A stretch of 64,000 nt of DNA from an uncultured Chitinophaga sp. (GCF_937898475.1 NZ_CALEJS010000012.1:470197-534196); one strand, 5' to 3'. Counted from the first letter of the stretch, positions 44,123 through 52,602 are shown. Program-made: numbers and translations. Notes: generated by a model from the sequence alone, not told the origin.

Positions 44123-44821
44123 ATGAGCACTGTTTCTTCCAACACTTTAGTGAATAAGCTTTTTGGTAAAGCCATTCTCAAAAATTTCTTTGATGCGCTG
44201 TCCTATTCCCAGGAGGGGGAAGACAAGATCCTGGACCGGTTCTTTGAGCACCGGAACAAGGGCTTTTTTGTGGATGTAGGCGCCCATGATCCTATCCGTT
44301 TTTCCAATACCTACAAATTTTACCTGAAAGGATGGCGGGGTATCAACATCGATGCCATGCCAGGCAGTATGCATGCGTTTAATGAGCACCGCCCCTCAGA
44401 CACTAACATTGAAGCGGCCATATCTGATAAAGAGGAAGTACTGACCTACTATGCTTTTAATGAGCCGGCGCTGAACGGGTTCTCCAAAGCGCTGTCCGAT
44501 ACCAGGGATGGCCAGAAAGGTTATAAGATCATCTTTACAAAGGAGATCCGTACGCAACGATTATCCGCTTTGCTGGAACAACATGTGCCCAGGGGTACGG
44601 TGATCGACTTTATGTCTGTTGACGTGGAGGGACTGGACCTGAACGTATTACAATCCAACGACTGGATCAACTACCGGCCGCAGGTGCTGCTGGTGGAAAT
44701 AACAGGCTTTGATCCGGCGAATATGGCGGGCAACGAGACGGCCGCCTATCTTGATAAGATCGGTTATAAGTTCCTGGCAAAGACCATCAACACCGTGTTG
44801 TTTGCAGACAGTCAGCGCTAG
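44123..44821 (+). CDS. FkbM-family methyltransferase
   Basis: This 232-residue SAM-dependent methyltransferase has YSQEGEDKILDRFFEHRNKGFFVDVGAHDP (SAM site), the NTYKFYLKGWRGINIDAMPGS segment, and DFMSVDVEGLDLNVLQSNDW. FkbM proteins methylate hydroxyls of sugars or other small molecules, often in envelope glycans. The frame extends 56 codons upstream, but the cysteine-rich extension looks non-coding and homology starts at the ATG chosen. It stands alone, with the AI-2E gene converging from the right by eight bases. Confidence 0.85.
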   Translation: MSTVSSNTLVNKLFGKAILKNFFDALSYSQEGEDKILDRFFEHRNKGFFVDVGAHDPIRFSNTYKFYLKGWRGINIDAMPGSMHAFNEHRPSDTNIEAAISDKEEVLTYYAFNEPALNGFSKALSDTRDGQKGYKIIFTKEIRTQRLSALLEQHVPRGTVIDFMSVDVEGLDLNVLQSNDWINYRPQVLLVEITGFDPANMAGNETAAYLDKIGYKFLAKTINTVLFADSQR

Positions 44822-44829
44822 ATCTGCAT

Positions 44830-45912
44830 TCACTGTTTTTTGCTGCTGATCTTTTTCCGGGGCTTTGCAGGCAGTTCGCCCAATAATATGGCCCAGGGCT
44901 TCATCTGCTCAATATGTTCAAAGATGATCTTCAGCAGGGCGATGGTGGGAATGGCCAGGAACATACCCGGAACGCCCCAGAGCAGGTTGCCGGTTACCAC
45001 TCCAACAAGGGTGACCAGCGCATTGATCTTCACCTTGGAGCCTACTATGCGGGGCAGCAGGATGTTGCTGTCCAGGAAGTGAATGATGAGCAGCGCGATG
45101 CCCACCTGCAGGCTGTCGCCCGGCGTACCGGAGGTTAATGTGATCAGCATGCAGATAATGGTGGCCGTAATAATGCCCAGGTAGGGGATCAGGTTGAACA
45201 CCGCTGCCATTACGCCCAGCAGGGTAGCGTATTTAATACCCAGTATCCAGAAGACGGTGCAGTTCAGGATGGCTACCACCAGCATTTCTATCATTAGTCC
45301 GCTGGCATAGCTCCGGATAATGAAGCGCGTCTGGCTCACCACATCCAGCAGCTTATCCCGGTGCTGATACTGGAACAACCGTATCAGGAAGGTGATGAGC
45401 AGTGAACGGTACAACAATATAAAGAAGGAGTAAAGCAGTACAAACACGAAGAAGATAAGCAGCGAGGATACCGCGCCGAAGGTCTGGCTCAGGAAGGTGG
45501 TGGCAGAACCGAGTGTGCCCAGCGCAAACTGCTCCAGGTAATCCATTTGCTTATGCGCATTGATGTGGAACTTTTCGTTTATCCATACCTGTAAATTATC
45601 CAGGCTTTTCATGAGCTGCTGCTGCAGGTGCGGAAAGTCAGATACAAAGGCGCCCATCTGCGAAGTAAGCAGGGCCAGTAAGGTGGAAAGACCGATCACG
45701 AATAGCAGCACCGCTATAAATGCCGAGAGCCCGCGGGAGCAGCCCCATTCTTCCAGTCGGGAGGCCAGGGGCAGCAGCATGATGGCCACCAGGCTGGCGA
45801 AAGCCAGGGGAATGATGATGGTGGCGCTGAAATGAGCGATATAAATGATCAATACCAGCGAAAGGAGCGTAAAGGCCAGTCGCGCAGTAAAGGGCAGTTT
45901 GTTCTCGGTCAT
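44830..45912 (-). CDS. AI-2E family transporter (PerM/YdiK type)
   Basis: This 360-residue inner-membrane protein has about eight helices in the usual arrangement: TARLAFTLLSLVLIIYIAHFS at the start, the AFIAVLLFVIGLSTLLALL region, and the conserved late block LGIKYATLLGVMAAVFNLIPYLGIITATI, then SNILLPRIVGSKVKINALVTL. Family members have been tied to AI-2 export or Na+/H+ antiport, so the substrate here is unknown. The tail is basic (KPRKKISSKKQ). Confidence 0.88.
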   Translation of the reverse strand: MTENKLPFTARLAFTLLSLVLIIYIAHFSATIIIPLAFASLVAIMLLPLASRLEEWGCSRGLSAFIAVLLFVIGLSTLLALLTSQMGAFVSDFPHLQQQLMKSLDNLQVWINEKFHINAHKQMDYLEQFALGTLGSATTFLSQTFGAVSSLLIFFVFVLLYSFFILLYRSLLITFLIRLFQYQHRDKLLDVVSQTRFIIRSYASGLMIEMLVVAILNCTVFWILGIKYATLLGVMAAVFNLIPYLGIITATIICMLITLTSGTPGDSLQVGIALLIIHFLDSNILLPRIVGSKVKINALVTLVGVVTGNLLWGVPGMFLAIPTIALLKIIFEHIEQMKPWAILLGELPAKPRKKISSKKQ

Positions 45913-45939
45913 GAAACACTTTTTACCAAATGTAAATCT

Positions 45940-46027
45940 AAAAGTTTAACAGTTTGAAAGTTTGAAGGCGGGCTTACCTGTTCTGGTCACCTTCAAACTT
46001 TCAAACCCTCCAACTTTCAAACCTTTT
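45940..46027. repeat. TTTGAAAG/TTTGAAG inverted repeat array
   Basis: AAAGTTTAACAGTTTGAAAG (45940-45959) plus TTTGAAGG on the left pair with CCTTCAAACTTTCAAACC and CAACTTTCAAACCTTTT on the right (45990-46027). It fills most of the gap between the divergently placed AI-2E and GH20 genes and belongs to the family at 7423. Confidence 0.75.
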
Positions 46028-46066
46028 TCGTAGTTTGTACGCTATCGTCATCAAAATTAGATCCAC

Positions 46067-47158
46067 ATGCAAAAACTGCTATCCCTTTTGTCGCTGAGTG
46101 TGTTACTGCTGATCGGTCATACCGGTCGTTCACAGGCCCGGCTGACGGACAGTCTGCCGGTGCGGGGTTTCTGTATCGCAGCGCCGCGGGCGGCTGGCCT
46201 GAATGCCTTTATCAAATTTATCAATGAGGAGCTGGCGCCCCGGAATATCAACACGCTGGTGCTGCGTGTAGATTATAATTACCAGTACCAGCGCCACCCG
46301 GAACTGAGCGATTCAGGCGCTTTATCTAAACAGGATATCGGAAAGCTGGTGAAAGCCTGCCGTGCACATCAGATCCGCCTGATACCGCAGGTAAATCTGC
46401 TGGGGCACCAGTCATGGGCGGGCTCCATCGGCAACCTGCTGCGGGTATACCCGCAATTTGACGAAACGCCGCATGTAAAGATGCCTGAAAAGTACGTGTG
46501 GCCTAACCCGGACGGACTGTATTGTAAAAGTTATTGTCCGCTGCACCCCGAAGTGCACAAAATAGTATTTGACCTGGTGGATGAGATCTGCGATGTGTTT
46601 GAGACCGACGCCTTTCATGCAGGGATGGATGAAGTGTTCTACCTGGGCGATGATAAATGTCCGCGTTGCGGCGGCCGTGATAAAGCAGCACTCTTTGCCG
46701 GGGAGGTATGGACCCTACGCAATCACCTGGCGCAAAAGAACCGCCAGCTCTGGATATGGGGCGACCGTATGCTGGATGGCAAAACTACGGGCATGGGTAT
46801 GTGGGAAGCCAGTATGAATAATACACACCGTGCCATTGATATGGTGCCTAAAGATATTATGGTATGCGACTGGCATTATGAAAGGGCGGATAAATCGGCC
46901 GTACTCTTCGCAATGAAAGGTTTGCCGGTGATCACATGTCCCTGGCGCAAACCCGATGTGGCCCTTGCACAGGTAGCAGATATGATCAGCTTCCGCAAGG
47001 ATGCAACCAAAGAAACAAAGCCCATGTACCAGGGCATTATGCAAACGGTATGGTCTCCGGCGGAGTCTTTCCTGGATGAGTTCTATGGAAGAAGCAAGCA
47101 GGGTAAGGATTCAGTGAACACGCAGAGTAATTGTTTCAGGGCGGCGTTTGTGAAGTAG
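46067..47158 (+). CDS. GH20-family glycoside hydrolase (beta-N-acetylhexosaminidase type)
   Basis: This 363-residue secreted protein has a signal peptide ending near TGRSQA and a GH20-like catalytic barrel. The family motif is at residues 184-189, FHAGMDEVFYLG, in which Asp188 and Glu189 form the catalytic pair for substrate-assisted hydrolysis. LIPQVNLLGHQSWA is the preceding conserved strand, and GMGMWEASMNN the later one. It lacks the usual N-terminal GH20b domain and is shorter than classical enzymes. It may act on N-acetylglucosamine-containing glycans. Confidence 0.82.
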   Translation: MQKLLSLLSLSVLLLIGHTGRSQARLTDSLPVRGFCIAAPRAAGLNAFIKFINEELAPRNINTLVLRVDYNYQYQRHPELSDSGALSKQDIGKLVKACRAHQIRLIPQVNLLGHQSWAGSIGNLLRVYPQFDETPHVKMPEKYVWPNPDGLYCKSYCPLHPEVHKIVFDLVDEICDVFETDAFHAGMDEVFYLGDDKCPRCGGRDKAALFAGEVWTLRNHLAQKNRQLWIWGDRMLDGKTTGMGMWEASMNNTHRAIDMVPKDIMVCDWHYERADKSAVLFAMKGLPVITCPWRKPDVALAQVADMISFRKDATKETKPMYQGIMQTVWSPAESFLDEFYGRSKQGKDSVNTQSNCFRAAFVK

Positions 47159-47210
47159 GGCTTCATTTGCGTCATGGCGGGGAGCTGCGTGGAGGAACGG
47201 GGCACTGATC

Positions 47211-47358
47211 CGTCAATGCGAGGAGCCGTAGAGGAAACAGCGCGAGCGCGACGAAGCAATCTTTTAGCGACGTATAATGATGATTGCCTGCCTTTTTCCG
47301 TTTAAAAAGATTGCTTCGGCCCGGCTTCCCGCCAGGGCCTTTAGGGCCTCGCAATGAC
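47211..47358. repeat. REP/BIME-like element, copy 2
   Basis: CGTCAATGCGAGGAGCCG to GAAGCAATCTTTT (47211-47266) faces AAAAAGATTGCTTCGGCCCGG to CGCAATGACGGGG (47304-47362) around a 40-base spacer. A degenerate half, CGTCATGGCGGGG, lies just before it (47170). It lies between the convergent GH20 and AraC genes. Confidence 0.8.
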
Positions 47359-47372
47359 GGGGATAAACCAAA

Positions 47373-48302
47373 CTATAACAACTGTTTCATATAAGGAATG
47401 TAAATCTCCACCAGGTTAGGTCCTGTGAAAGAAATAAAGAAGTGGTTGCCACTCATCTTATAAATACCTTCCCTGCAGCAGCGGTTAATAAAATCATACA
47501 TGGGTACACCGGCGGTGGCAAAGTCCAGCGGTACCTGCAGGCGCAGATAATTGCCGCCGTTCATGCGTTTCTGAATGAGCAGCGGGAACTGTGCCGCGAT
47601 CTGTATATGGGCTTTGGCTTCTTTTACGGGCACACAGATCCCTGCATACATGCTGAGTTTTTCATAGTTGGTAACGGGTACGGCGTCAAGGGTGCCGGTA
47701 ATGATCTTGCCCTGGGGCAGGTCCAGCATGTCGAGCATCTTGCGGAAATGCTGTTCATGATAACTCATCTTCATCACCAGCTGGGCAATCGGATCTTTAC
47801 CGTAAGACACCAGCGTATAATATAATATGGTATCGGGCAGGATCACGTGTTCGGCACGGTCAAAGCTGAACAGGTTAGCCAGATCGGCGCCCTGCCGGGC
47901 AAAGGCCGCGGTGATCATTGCCGTCATTTCCAGTGTTCTTTTCTCATTGGGCAGTTCATCTATTTTACGGAAGCCGCGCGGGCTTTTACCAAAGTGCCCT
48001 GAAAAGGCTTTGGTGAAGGCTGCCATAGTCGCATAGCCGCAAAGATCCCCGATCTCACCTATGTTATACCCGCTGTGGCGCAGCAGGCCGGCGGCCAGCT
48101 CCAGGCGATGCCGTTTTACATATTGCCAGTAGGGCTCACCCATGATCTCTGCAAAAATGTGATAGAAATAAGAATAAGAGATACCCAGCCAGTCTGATAC
48201 ATCTTTCATATTGAAGGGGTCTGTCACATGATCATCTGCATACCCCAGGCCTCTCAGGGCATGTAGTTCCATTTGTTCCTTGGTAGGAGATTTGGGCTTC
48301 AT
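47373..48302 (-). CDS. AraC-family regulator with C-terminal effector-binding domain
   Basis: This 309-residue protein has its AraC-type DNA-binding domain in the N-terminal half (about 30-130): NMKDVSDWLGISYSYFYHIFAE and YNIGEIGDLCGYATMAAFTKAFSGHFGKSPRGFRK. The C-terminal half (about 160-309) looks like a GyrI-type effector-binding fold. The order is the reverse of AraC itself but common in MarA/Rob-like proteins. The ligand is unknown. A TTG would extend it by 19 codons; the ATG was preferred. A REP-like element lies after the stop. Confidence 0.85.
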   Translation of the reverse strand: MKPKSPTKEQMELHALRGLGYADDHVTDPFNMKDVSDWLGISYSYFYHIFAEIMGEPYWQYVKRHRLELAAGLLRHSGYNIGEIGDLCGYATMAAFTKAFSGHFGKSPRGFRKIDELPNEKRTLEMTAMITAAFARQGADLANLFSFDRAEHVILPDTILYYTLVSYGKDPIAQLVMKMSYHEQHFRKMLDMLDLPQGKIITGTLDAVPVTNYEKLSMYAGICVPVKEAKAHIQIAAQFPLLIQKRMNGGNYLRLQVPLDFATAGVPMYDFINRCCREGIYKMSGNHFFISFTGPNLVEIYIPYMKQLL

Positions 48303-48470
48303 CTGTTTTAGCTGATTTAATGAGGTTACCTTCTGTTGCTCAAAGACAATACTACACAAGTCGTTATAAATGAATAATTATTTATGATAAGTCGGCTATT
48401 TTGACAATAGCTAAAATTAACGTATTTGTAATGAAATAAGAAAAAATTATTACATGGGAATTGAAAACTA

Positions 48471-48478
48471 TAACTTTA
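48471..48478 (+). promoter_or_regulatory. -7 box (TAACTTTA)
   Basis: The TAACTTTA element ends 40 bases before the TTG start of the outer membrane barrel gene, in an AT-rich gap. No firm -33 box is seen. Confidence 0.4.
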
Positions 48479-48518
48479 TACTTTTTTTCACATTCTAAAC
48501 GTTATTAACATAAATTCA

Positions 48519-49409
48519 TTGGCCTCTAAAAAACCTTATCAGTTGAAAAAGATTACCTGGATACTATTGCTTTCAATGCTGGCTCCACTCAGCGTATTTT
48601 CACAGGATTGGCATGTAGGCGGTTTTCTCGGCATCAGTAATTACAGCGGGGACTTATCACAATCGAGAGTAGATATGAAGTATACCCGGCCCACTATCGG
48701 CCTGATGGTAAAACGGGACATCAACCGTTACTTCACCGCCCGTCTTGGCTTTCAGTGGGGACGTGTAGCCGCTGCAGATAGTACAAATGAAAGCAAGTAC
48801 TTACTGGCCCGCAATCTCAGTTTCCGCTCCGTATTGTGGGAGGTGAACCTGATAGGGGAGTTCAATTTCTTTGATATTTATGAGAAAGGCTTTACACCAT
48901 ATGTGTTTGCAGGCATAGCAGGTTTCAGCTTTTATCCTACCACAGCAGATTCTCTTGGTAACAGCGTTCCCCTGCGCCGTTTAAATACAGAAGGGCAGGA
49001 GCTGCCGGAGTATCCGGACAGGAAACAATATGCCCTGACCCAGTTTGCCATTCCCTTTGGCGCGGGTGTGAAGGTGCTGCTGAACGATCGCTGGACCCTG
49101 GGCTTTGAAATAGGCCTCCGCAAAACCTTTACCGATTACCTGGATGATGTGAGCAAGACTTATGTAGACGAAGCTACCTTACGCAACGCTTTCGGACAAC
49201 GTTCGGTGGATTATGCCTATCGCGGCGATGAGATCAACGGTAACAAAGCCGGCCTTACACCGGGCACTTACCCGGCCGATGGCACCATCCGCGGATCCGA
49301 TAAATATAAAGACTGGTACATCTTCAGTGGCCTGACCCTCACCTACCGCTTTGGTGGCGACAACAACCGCTGGGGAAGACAAAGATTTTCTACGTGTCCA
49401 AGATATTAG
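48519..49409 (+). CDS. DUF6089-type outer membrane beta-barrel protein
   Basis: This 296-residue protein has a signal peptide (ITWILLLSMLAPLSVFSQ) and alternating strands of an eight- to ten-stranded outer membrane barrel: WHVGGFLGISNYSGDLSQ, TRPTIGLMVKRDINRYFTARLGF, FTPYVFAGIAGFSFYP, and FAIPFGAGVKVLLNDRWTLGFEIG. It ends with a strand GLTLTYRFGG. I do not know its function. The start is odd: no in-frame ATG precedes the signal peptide. TTG at 48519 is used here, and a second TTG at 48543 would give the tidy opening MKKITW. Confidence 0.82.
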   Translation: MASKKPYQLKKITWILLLSMLAPLSVFSQDWHVGGFLGISNYSGDLSQSRVDMKYTRPTIGLMVKRDINRYFTARLGFQWGRVAAADSTNESKYLLARNLSFRSVLWEVNLIGEFNFFDIYEKGFTPYVFAGIAGFSFYPTTADSLGNSVPLRRLNTEGQELPEYPDRKQYALTQFAIPFGAGVKVLLNDRWTLGFEIGLRKTFTDYLDDVSKTYVDEATLRNAFGQRSVDYAYRGDEINGNKAGLTPGTYPADGTIRGSDKYKDWYIFSGLTLTYRFGGDNNRWGRQRFSTCPRY

Positions 49410-49496
49410 GAGGCTTGTTGGAGCTGCTATTTTGGTATAGTTCTTGTTGATAATGGCGTAATTTTTCGCCCCCAACAAAGTCCACATAAAAATGAT

Positions 49497-49530
49497 ATCC
49501 CGTCAGCCATATGGTTGACGGGATTTTTAT
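49497..49530 (+). terminator. Terminator hairpin
   Basis: A 12-bp stem (ATCCCGTCAGCC with GGTTGACGGGAT, one G-U pair, loop ATAT) is followed by TTTTTATTTT. It lies about 88 bases past the barrel gene stop, within a larger possible stem formed by CTTGTTGG and CCAACAAAG around it. Confidence 0.8.
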
Positions 49531-49561
49531 TTTGGCATACAATTTGAATTATATGTGTTAG

Positions 49562-49670
49562 AACAGGTAAAGTAAGAAGCGAGGACCAACGGTAAAGCCC
49601 CTGGGGGCCTGAAACCGCGAAGATTGTAAGACCTGAAGAGCAATACAGTTGGACGCTTCACTACCTGTTT
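49562..49670 (+). ncRNA. Candidate structured RNA upstream of the His-rich protein gene
   Basis: The segment can fold into a closed, branched shape. A perfect 8-bp outer helix (AACAGGTA with TACCTGTT) is followed by GAAGCG with CGCTTC and CCAAC with GTTGG. Inside this, one arm pairs CGGT with ACCG around GCCC/GGGC, and a second pairs ATTG with CAAT. CCTGAA occurs twice in single-stranded positions. No ORF fits. It lies between a terminator and the small secreted gene at 49797, so it is either a leader element or a separate RNA. I do not match it to a known family. The rest of the gap (49671-49796) is AT-rich leader. Confidence 0.5.
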
Positions 49671-49796
49671 AAAAACACCATAACTATAAAAACGAATCTA
49701 TCAGCCAACAAGCCGAATCTACCTTTAACCTGTCTTAGGTAGCCATCACCGATCTTTACAAACACCATTACTGCAAGAACTAAAAAACTGAACAGC

Positions 49797-50093
49797 ATGA
49801 AACGTTTATTATTAATGATGTTGCTGTTGGGAGGCTTTGTATTGACCTCTCAGGCGCAGAGACACCACCATAACGGACACAGAGGCCATGGACATCATAA
49901 GCACTGGAAAAAAGATCACTGTGACGACCATCATTATCATGGCTACTATCGTGCAGATTACAGGCCCAGAAGGGTAGTAGTGGTTCAACGCCCGGTGTAT
50001 TACGCACCTCCTCCGCCACCTCCGCCGCCGGTGGTATATTATCCCAGCAGGCCACGTGTAGTGATAAACGCCGGCGTTTCAATAATACATTAA
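49797..50093 (+). CDS. Small His-rich, Pro-rich secreted protein
   Basis: This 98-residue protein has a signal peptide (LLLMMLLLGGFVLTSQAQ) and a mature part of two zones. The first is His- and basic-rich, with RHHHNGHRGHGHHKHWKKDH. The second carries a run of eight prolines after YYAPPP, between tyrosine and valine strands. It would be periplasmic or surface-exposed. Dense histidines suggest metal binding, but no family is recognised. A candidate RNA structure lies upstream and a terminator follows the gene, so it is a separate unit. Confidence 0.75.
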   Translation: MKRLLLMMLLLGGFVLTSQAQRHHHNGHRGHGHHKHWKKDHCDDHHYHGYYRADYRPRRVVVVQRPVYYAPPPPPPPPVVYYPSRPRVVINAGVSIIH

Positions 50094-50154
50094 GCTGCTG
50101 GCAGCTGGCGCCTGGCTAATAGCTAATGGCTGGTAGCTGGCAGTTACGAGCTAA

Positions 50155-50185
50155 AAGGCTTGCCCTGAGGGCAGGCCTTTTTTAT
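50155..50185 (+). terminator. Rho-independent terminator after the His-rich gene
   Basis: AAGGCTTGCCC pairs with GGGCAGGCCTT over 11 bp (one G-U), loop TGA, followed by TTTTT. A stretch of AGCTGGC- and GCTAAT-like repeats lies just before it (50095-50150). Confidence 0.85.
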
Positions 50186-50189
50186 GCCA

Positions 50190-50197
50190 TAATTTTG
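50190..50197 (+). promoter_or_regulatory. -7 box (TAATTTTG)
   Basis: The site matches TAnnTTTG and ends 25 bases before the UbiD-family gene ATG, directly after the terminator of the previous gene. Confidence 0.45.
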
Positions 50198-50222
50198 ACC
50201 TTACTTTGTCTTTTCATTTGCC

Positions 50223-52142
50223 ATGTCATACAAGCATTTAAAACATTTCATCGATACGCTGGAAAAGGCGGGGGAGCTGGTACGCATTAAAACCTATGTA
50301 GACCCGAAACTGGAGATCGCCGAGATCACCGACCGGGAAAGCAAATTGCCCGGAGGCGGCAAGGCCCTGTTATTTGAGAATACAGGATATGATTTCCCGG
50401 TACTGATCAACTCCATGGGCAGCTATAAAAGGATGTGCATGGCGCTGGGCGTACAGGAGCTGGACGATGTGGCTGCAGAGATTGAAAGCCTGTTCAAAAT
50501 GCTGTCCAGGCCCAAGGAAAGCATCCTGGATAAACTGTCTATGCTGCCTAAGCTCAGCCAGTTTGCTTCCTGGATGCCCAAGGTGATCAGCGGAAGGGGC
50601 AGCTGCCAGGAAGTGATCATGGCGGAGCCAGACCTGAATAAGCTGCCGGTAATGCAATGCTGGCCTAAAGACGGCGGCCCGTTTATTACCCTGCCGGTGA
50701 TCCACACCAAAGATCCCAACAATGGCAGCAGGAATGTGGGTATGTACCGCATGCAGGTATTCGGCAAAGACCTTACCGGGATGCACTGGCATAAACACAA
50801 AGTGAGCGCGAAACATTTCTCGGAATATAAAAAACTGAAAAAACGTATGCCGGTGGCCGTTATACTGGGCGGCGACCCTGTATACACCTATTCTGCCACA
50901 GCTCCCTTGCCGGAGAACGTGGATGAATACATGCTGGCTGGCTTCCTGCGCAAGAAGAAGGTAGAACTGGTGAAATGTATCAGTCAGCCGGAGCTGGAAG
51001 TACCTGCAGACGCCGATTTTGTTATAGAAGGATATGTAGATCCCGAAGAGGACCCGATCTGGGAAGGACCCTTTGGCGACCATACTGGTTATTACTCCCT
51101 GGCAGACTGGTACCCGCGTTTCCATGTAACCTGCATCACCCATCGCAAAGACGCCGTATATCCCTCTACGATAGTAGGTATTCCGCCCCAGGAAGACGCC
51201 TGGATAGGCAAAGCCACAGAACGTATCTTCCTGGCGCCTATTAAAATGACACTGGTACCCGAGATCGTGGACATGGATATGCCGGTGGAAGGTGTGTTCC
51301 ATAACCTGGTGATCGCACAGATCAAAAAAGATTATGCCGGGCAGGCGCAGAAAGTGATGAATGCGATGTGGGGCGCCGGGCAAATGATGTTCAATAAGAT
51401 ACTGGTGGTGACAGATGAAGGCACCGGTATACAGGATTACCGCCAGCTGGCGCAGTATGTGTTCCGCCACCTGAACCCCGCTACAGATATTTACCTGAGC
51501 CAGGGCCCGATGGATGTGCTGGATCATTCCTGCTCCAGGATGGGCTTTGGCGGCAAAATGTGTATAGACGGCACAAAGAAATACGATGAGGAAACAGACA
51601 ACAGCTACGAATGGCCAGCCGGCGGGCAGGCCTTTGATGAAGCAGCGATCAAAACACGTTTCCCGGAAATAAAAGGCATCAACACCGCATTGTTGTCGCA
51701 GGACATTCCCGTGCTGCTGGTATCCGTGCACAAGAACCGTCCGCACCACATACGCGAACTGAACGAACAGCTGTTCGAGCTGCCGGGAATGAGCGGGATC
51801 AAGATGGTGCTGTATGTAGAGCATACCGTAGATGTGGGCGATCTTCCATCAGCCCTCTGGCGCTTTTGTAACAACCTGGACCCCAAACGCGACAGCTTTG
51901 TGGTGAACCTGCCCTTGCCGAATGGCAAAAAGAGAGGCGGCATGGGACTGGACGGTACGCTGAAAACCCGCATCCTGGATAACTTTGAGCGCGACTGGCC
52001 CAATATCATCGTCGCAGACGACGCCACCATCCGCAAAGTAGACGACAAGTGGGCGGAACTGGGACTGGGGCCTTTTGTGGCATCACCCTCGCTGAAATAT
52101 AAACACCAGATATATGGAGAAGAAGCGGTGGTACAGCAGTAG
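50223..52142 (+). CDS. UbiD-family decarboxylase
   Basis: This 639-residue prenylated-FMN-dependent enzyme decarboxylates an aromatic or unsaturated acid, such as a quinone precursor. Residues of the UbiD catalytic set are visible: Arg in NVGMYRMQVF, and Glu in DFVIEGYVDPEEDP and IWEGPFGDHTGYYSLADWYP. The chain is longer than E. coli UbiD (about 490 residues) and matches the long form, which is also linked to menaquinone synthesis by the futalosine route in some bacteria. I cannot tell the substrate. The 3' end overlaps the next gene by 29 bases. Confidence 0.9.
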   Translation: MSYKHLKHFIDTLEKAGELVRIKTYVDPKLEIAEITDRESKLPGGGKALLFENTGYDFPVLINSMGSYKRMCMALGVQELDDVAAEIESLFKMLSRPKESILDKLSMLPKLSQFASWMPKVISGRGSCQEVIMAEPDLNKLPVMQCWPKDGGPFITLPVIHTKDPNNGSRNVGMYRMQVFGKDLTGMHWHKHKVSAKHFSEYKKLKKRMPVAVILGGDPVYTYSATAPLPENVDEYMLAGFLRKKKVELVKCISQPELEVPADADFVIEGYVDPEEDPIWEGPFGDHTGYYSLADWYPRFHVTCITHRKDAVYPSTIVGIPPQEDAWIGKATERIFLAPIKMTLVPEIVDMDMPVEGVFHNLVIAQIKKDYAGQAQKVMNAMWGAGQMMFNKILVVTDEGTGIQDYRQLAQYVFRHLNPATDIYLSQGPMDVLDHSCSRMGFGGKMCIDGTKKYDEETDNSYEWPAGGQAFDEAAIKTRFPEIKGINTALLSQDIPVLLVSVHKNRPHHIRELNEQLFELPGMSGIKMVLYVEHTVDVGDLPSALWRFCNNLDPKRDSFVVNLPLPNGKKRGGMGLDGTLKTRILDNFERDWPNIIVADDATIRKVDDKWAELGLGPFVASPSLKYKHQIYGEEAVVQQ

Positions 52143-52602
52143 CCTGCTGCTGGCAGTACTGTTATGCAGCAACCTGGGCGCTGCTGCCCAGGTAAACCCC
52201 GATAATTTCAACTACCTGTACCGCCTGGTGGGCACGTGGAGTATGCGTACCCCCCAGAGCGTGATCACCGAGCAATGGCAGCGGGTGAATGATACCACCT
52301 TACAGGGTCATACCTGGCGCATTGTAGGGAAAGACAGCTCGCTGCAGGAAACCATACAGCTGGTGCGCAGCGGTAATGATATTTATTACATCCCCACTAT
52401 CCGTGATCAGAATAACGGTCAGCCGGTACCGTTCAAATTACGGGTGCTGAAGCTGGTAGGTTTTATTGCCGAGAACCCCGCGCATGATTTTCCGCAGAAG
52501 ATCACCTACCGGTTTAAAGATGAAGATCACCTGGATGCGAGGATTGAAGGCAGGCAGGGCAAGACCACCGGTGAAGTGATCTTCCGGTACGAAAGAAAAT
52601 AA
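52114..52602 (+). CDS. DUF6265-like secreted protein
   Basis: This 162-residue protein has a signal peptide (SSLLLAVLLCSNLGAAAQ). The mature part has the short conserved start FNYLYRLVGTWSM, then WQRVNDTTLQGHTW and a lipocalin-like run of strands ending RFKDEDHLDARIEG. Such proteins look like small beta-barrels but have no known role. The start overlaps the UbiD-family 3' end by 29 bases, which may couple their translation, although the products have no clear link. A terminator follows. Confidence 0.75.
   Translation: MEKKRWYSSSLLLAVLLCSNLGAAAQVNPDNFNYLYRLVGTWSMRTPQSVITEQWQRVNDTTLQGHTWRIVGKDSSLQETIQLVRSGNDIYYIPTIRDQNNGQPVPFKLRVLKLVGFIAENPAHDFPQKITYRFKDEDHLDARIEGRQGKTTGEVIFRYERK

Noticed and set aside
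49562..49670. A known riboswitch (TPP, cobalamin, SAM, fluoride or Ni/Co type) before the His-rich gene
   Set aside because: None of the conserved core motifs that I know for these families is present, so only an unnamed candidate RNA is reported.
50370..51824. A 484-codon open frame on the - strand
   Set aside because: It lies wholly antisense to the well-supported UbiD-family gene, has no recognisable motif, and is rich in His, Cys and Tyr, as expected of a mirror frame.
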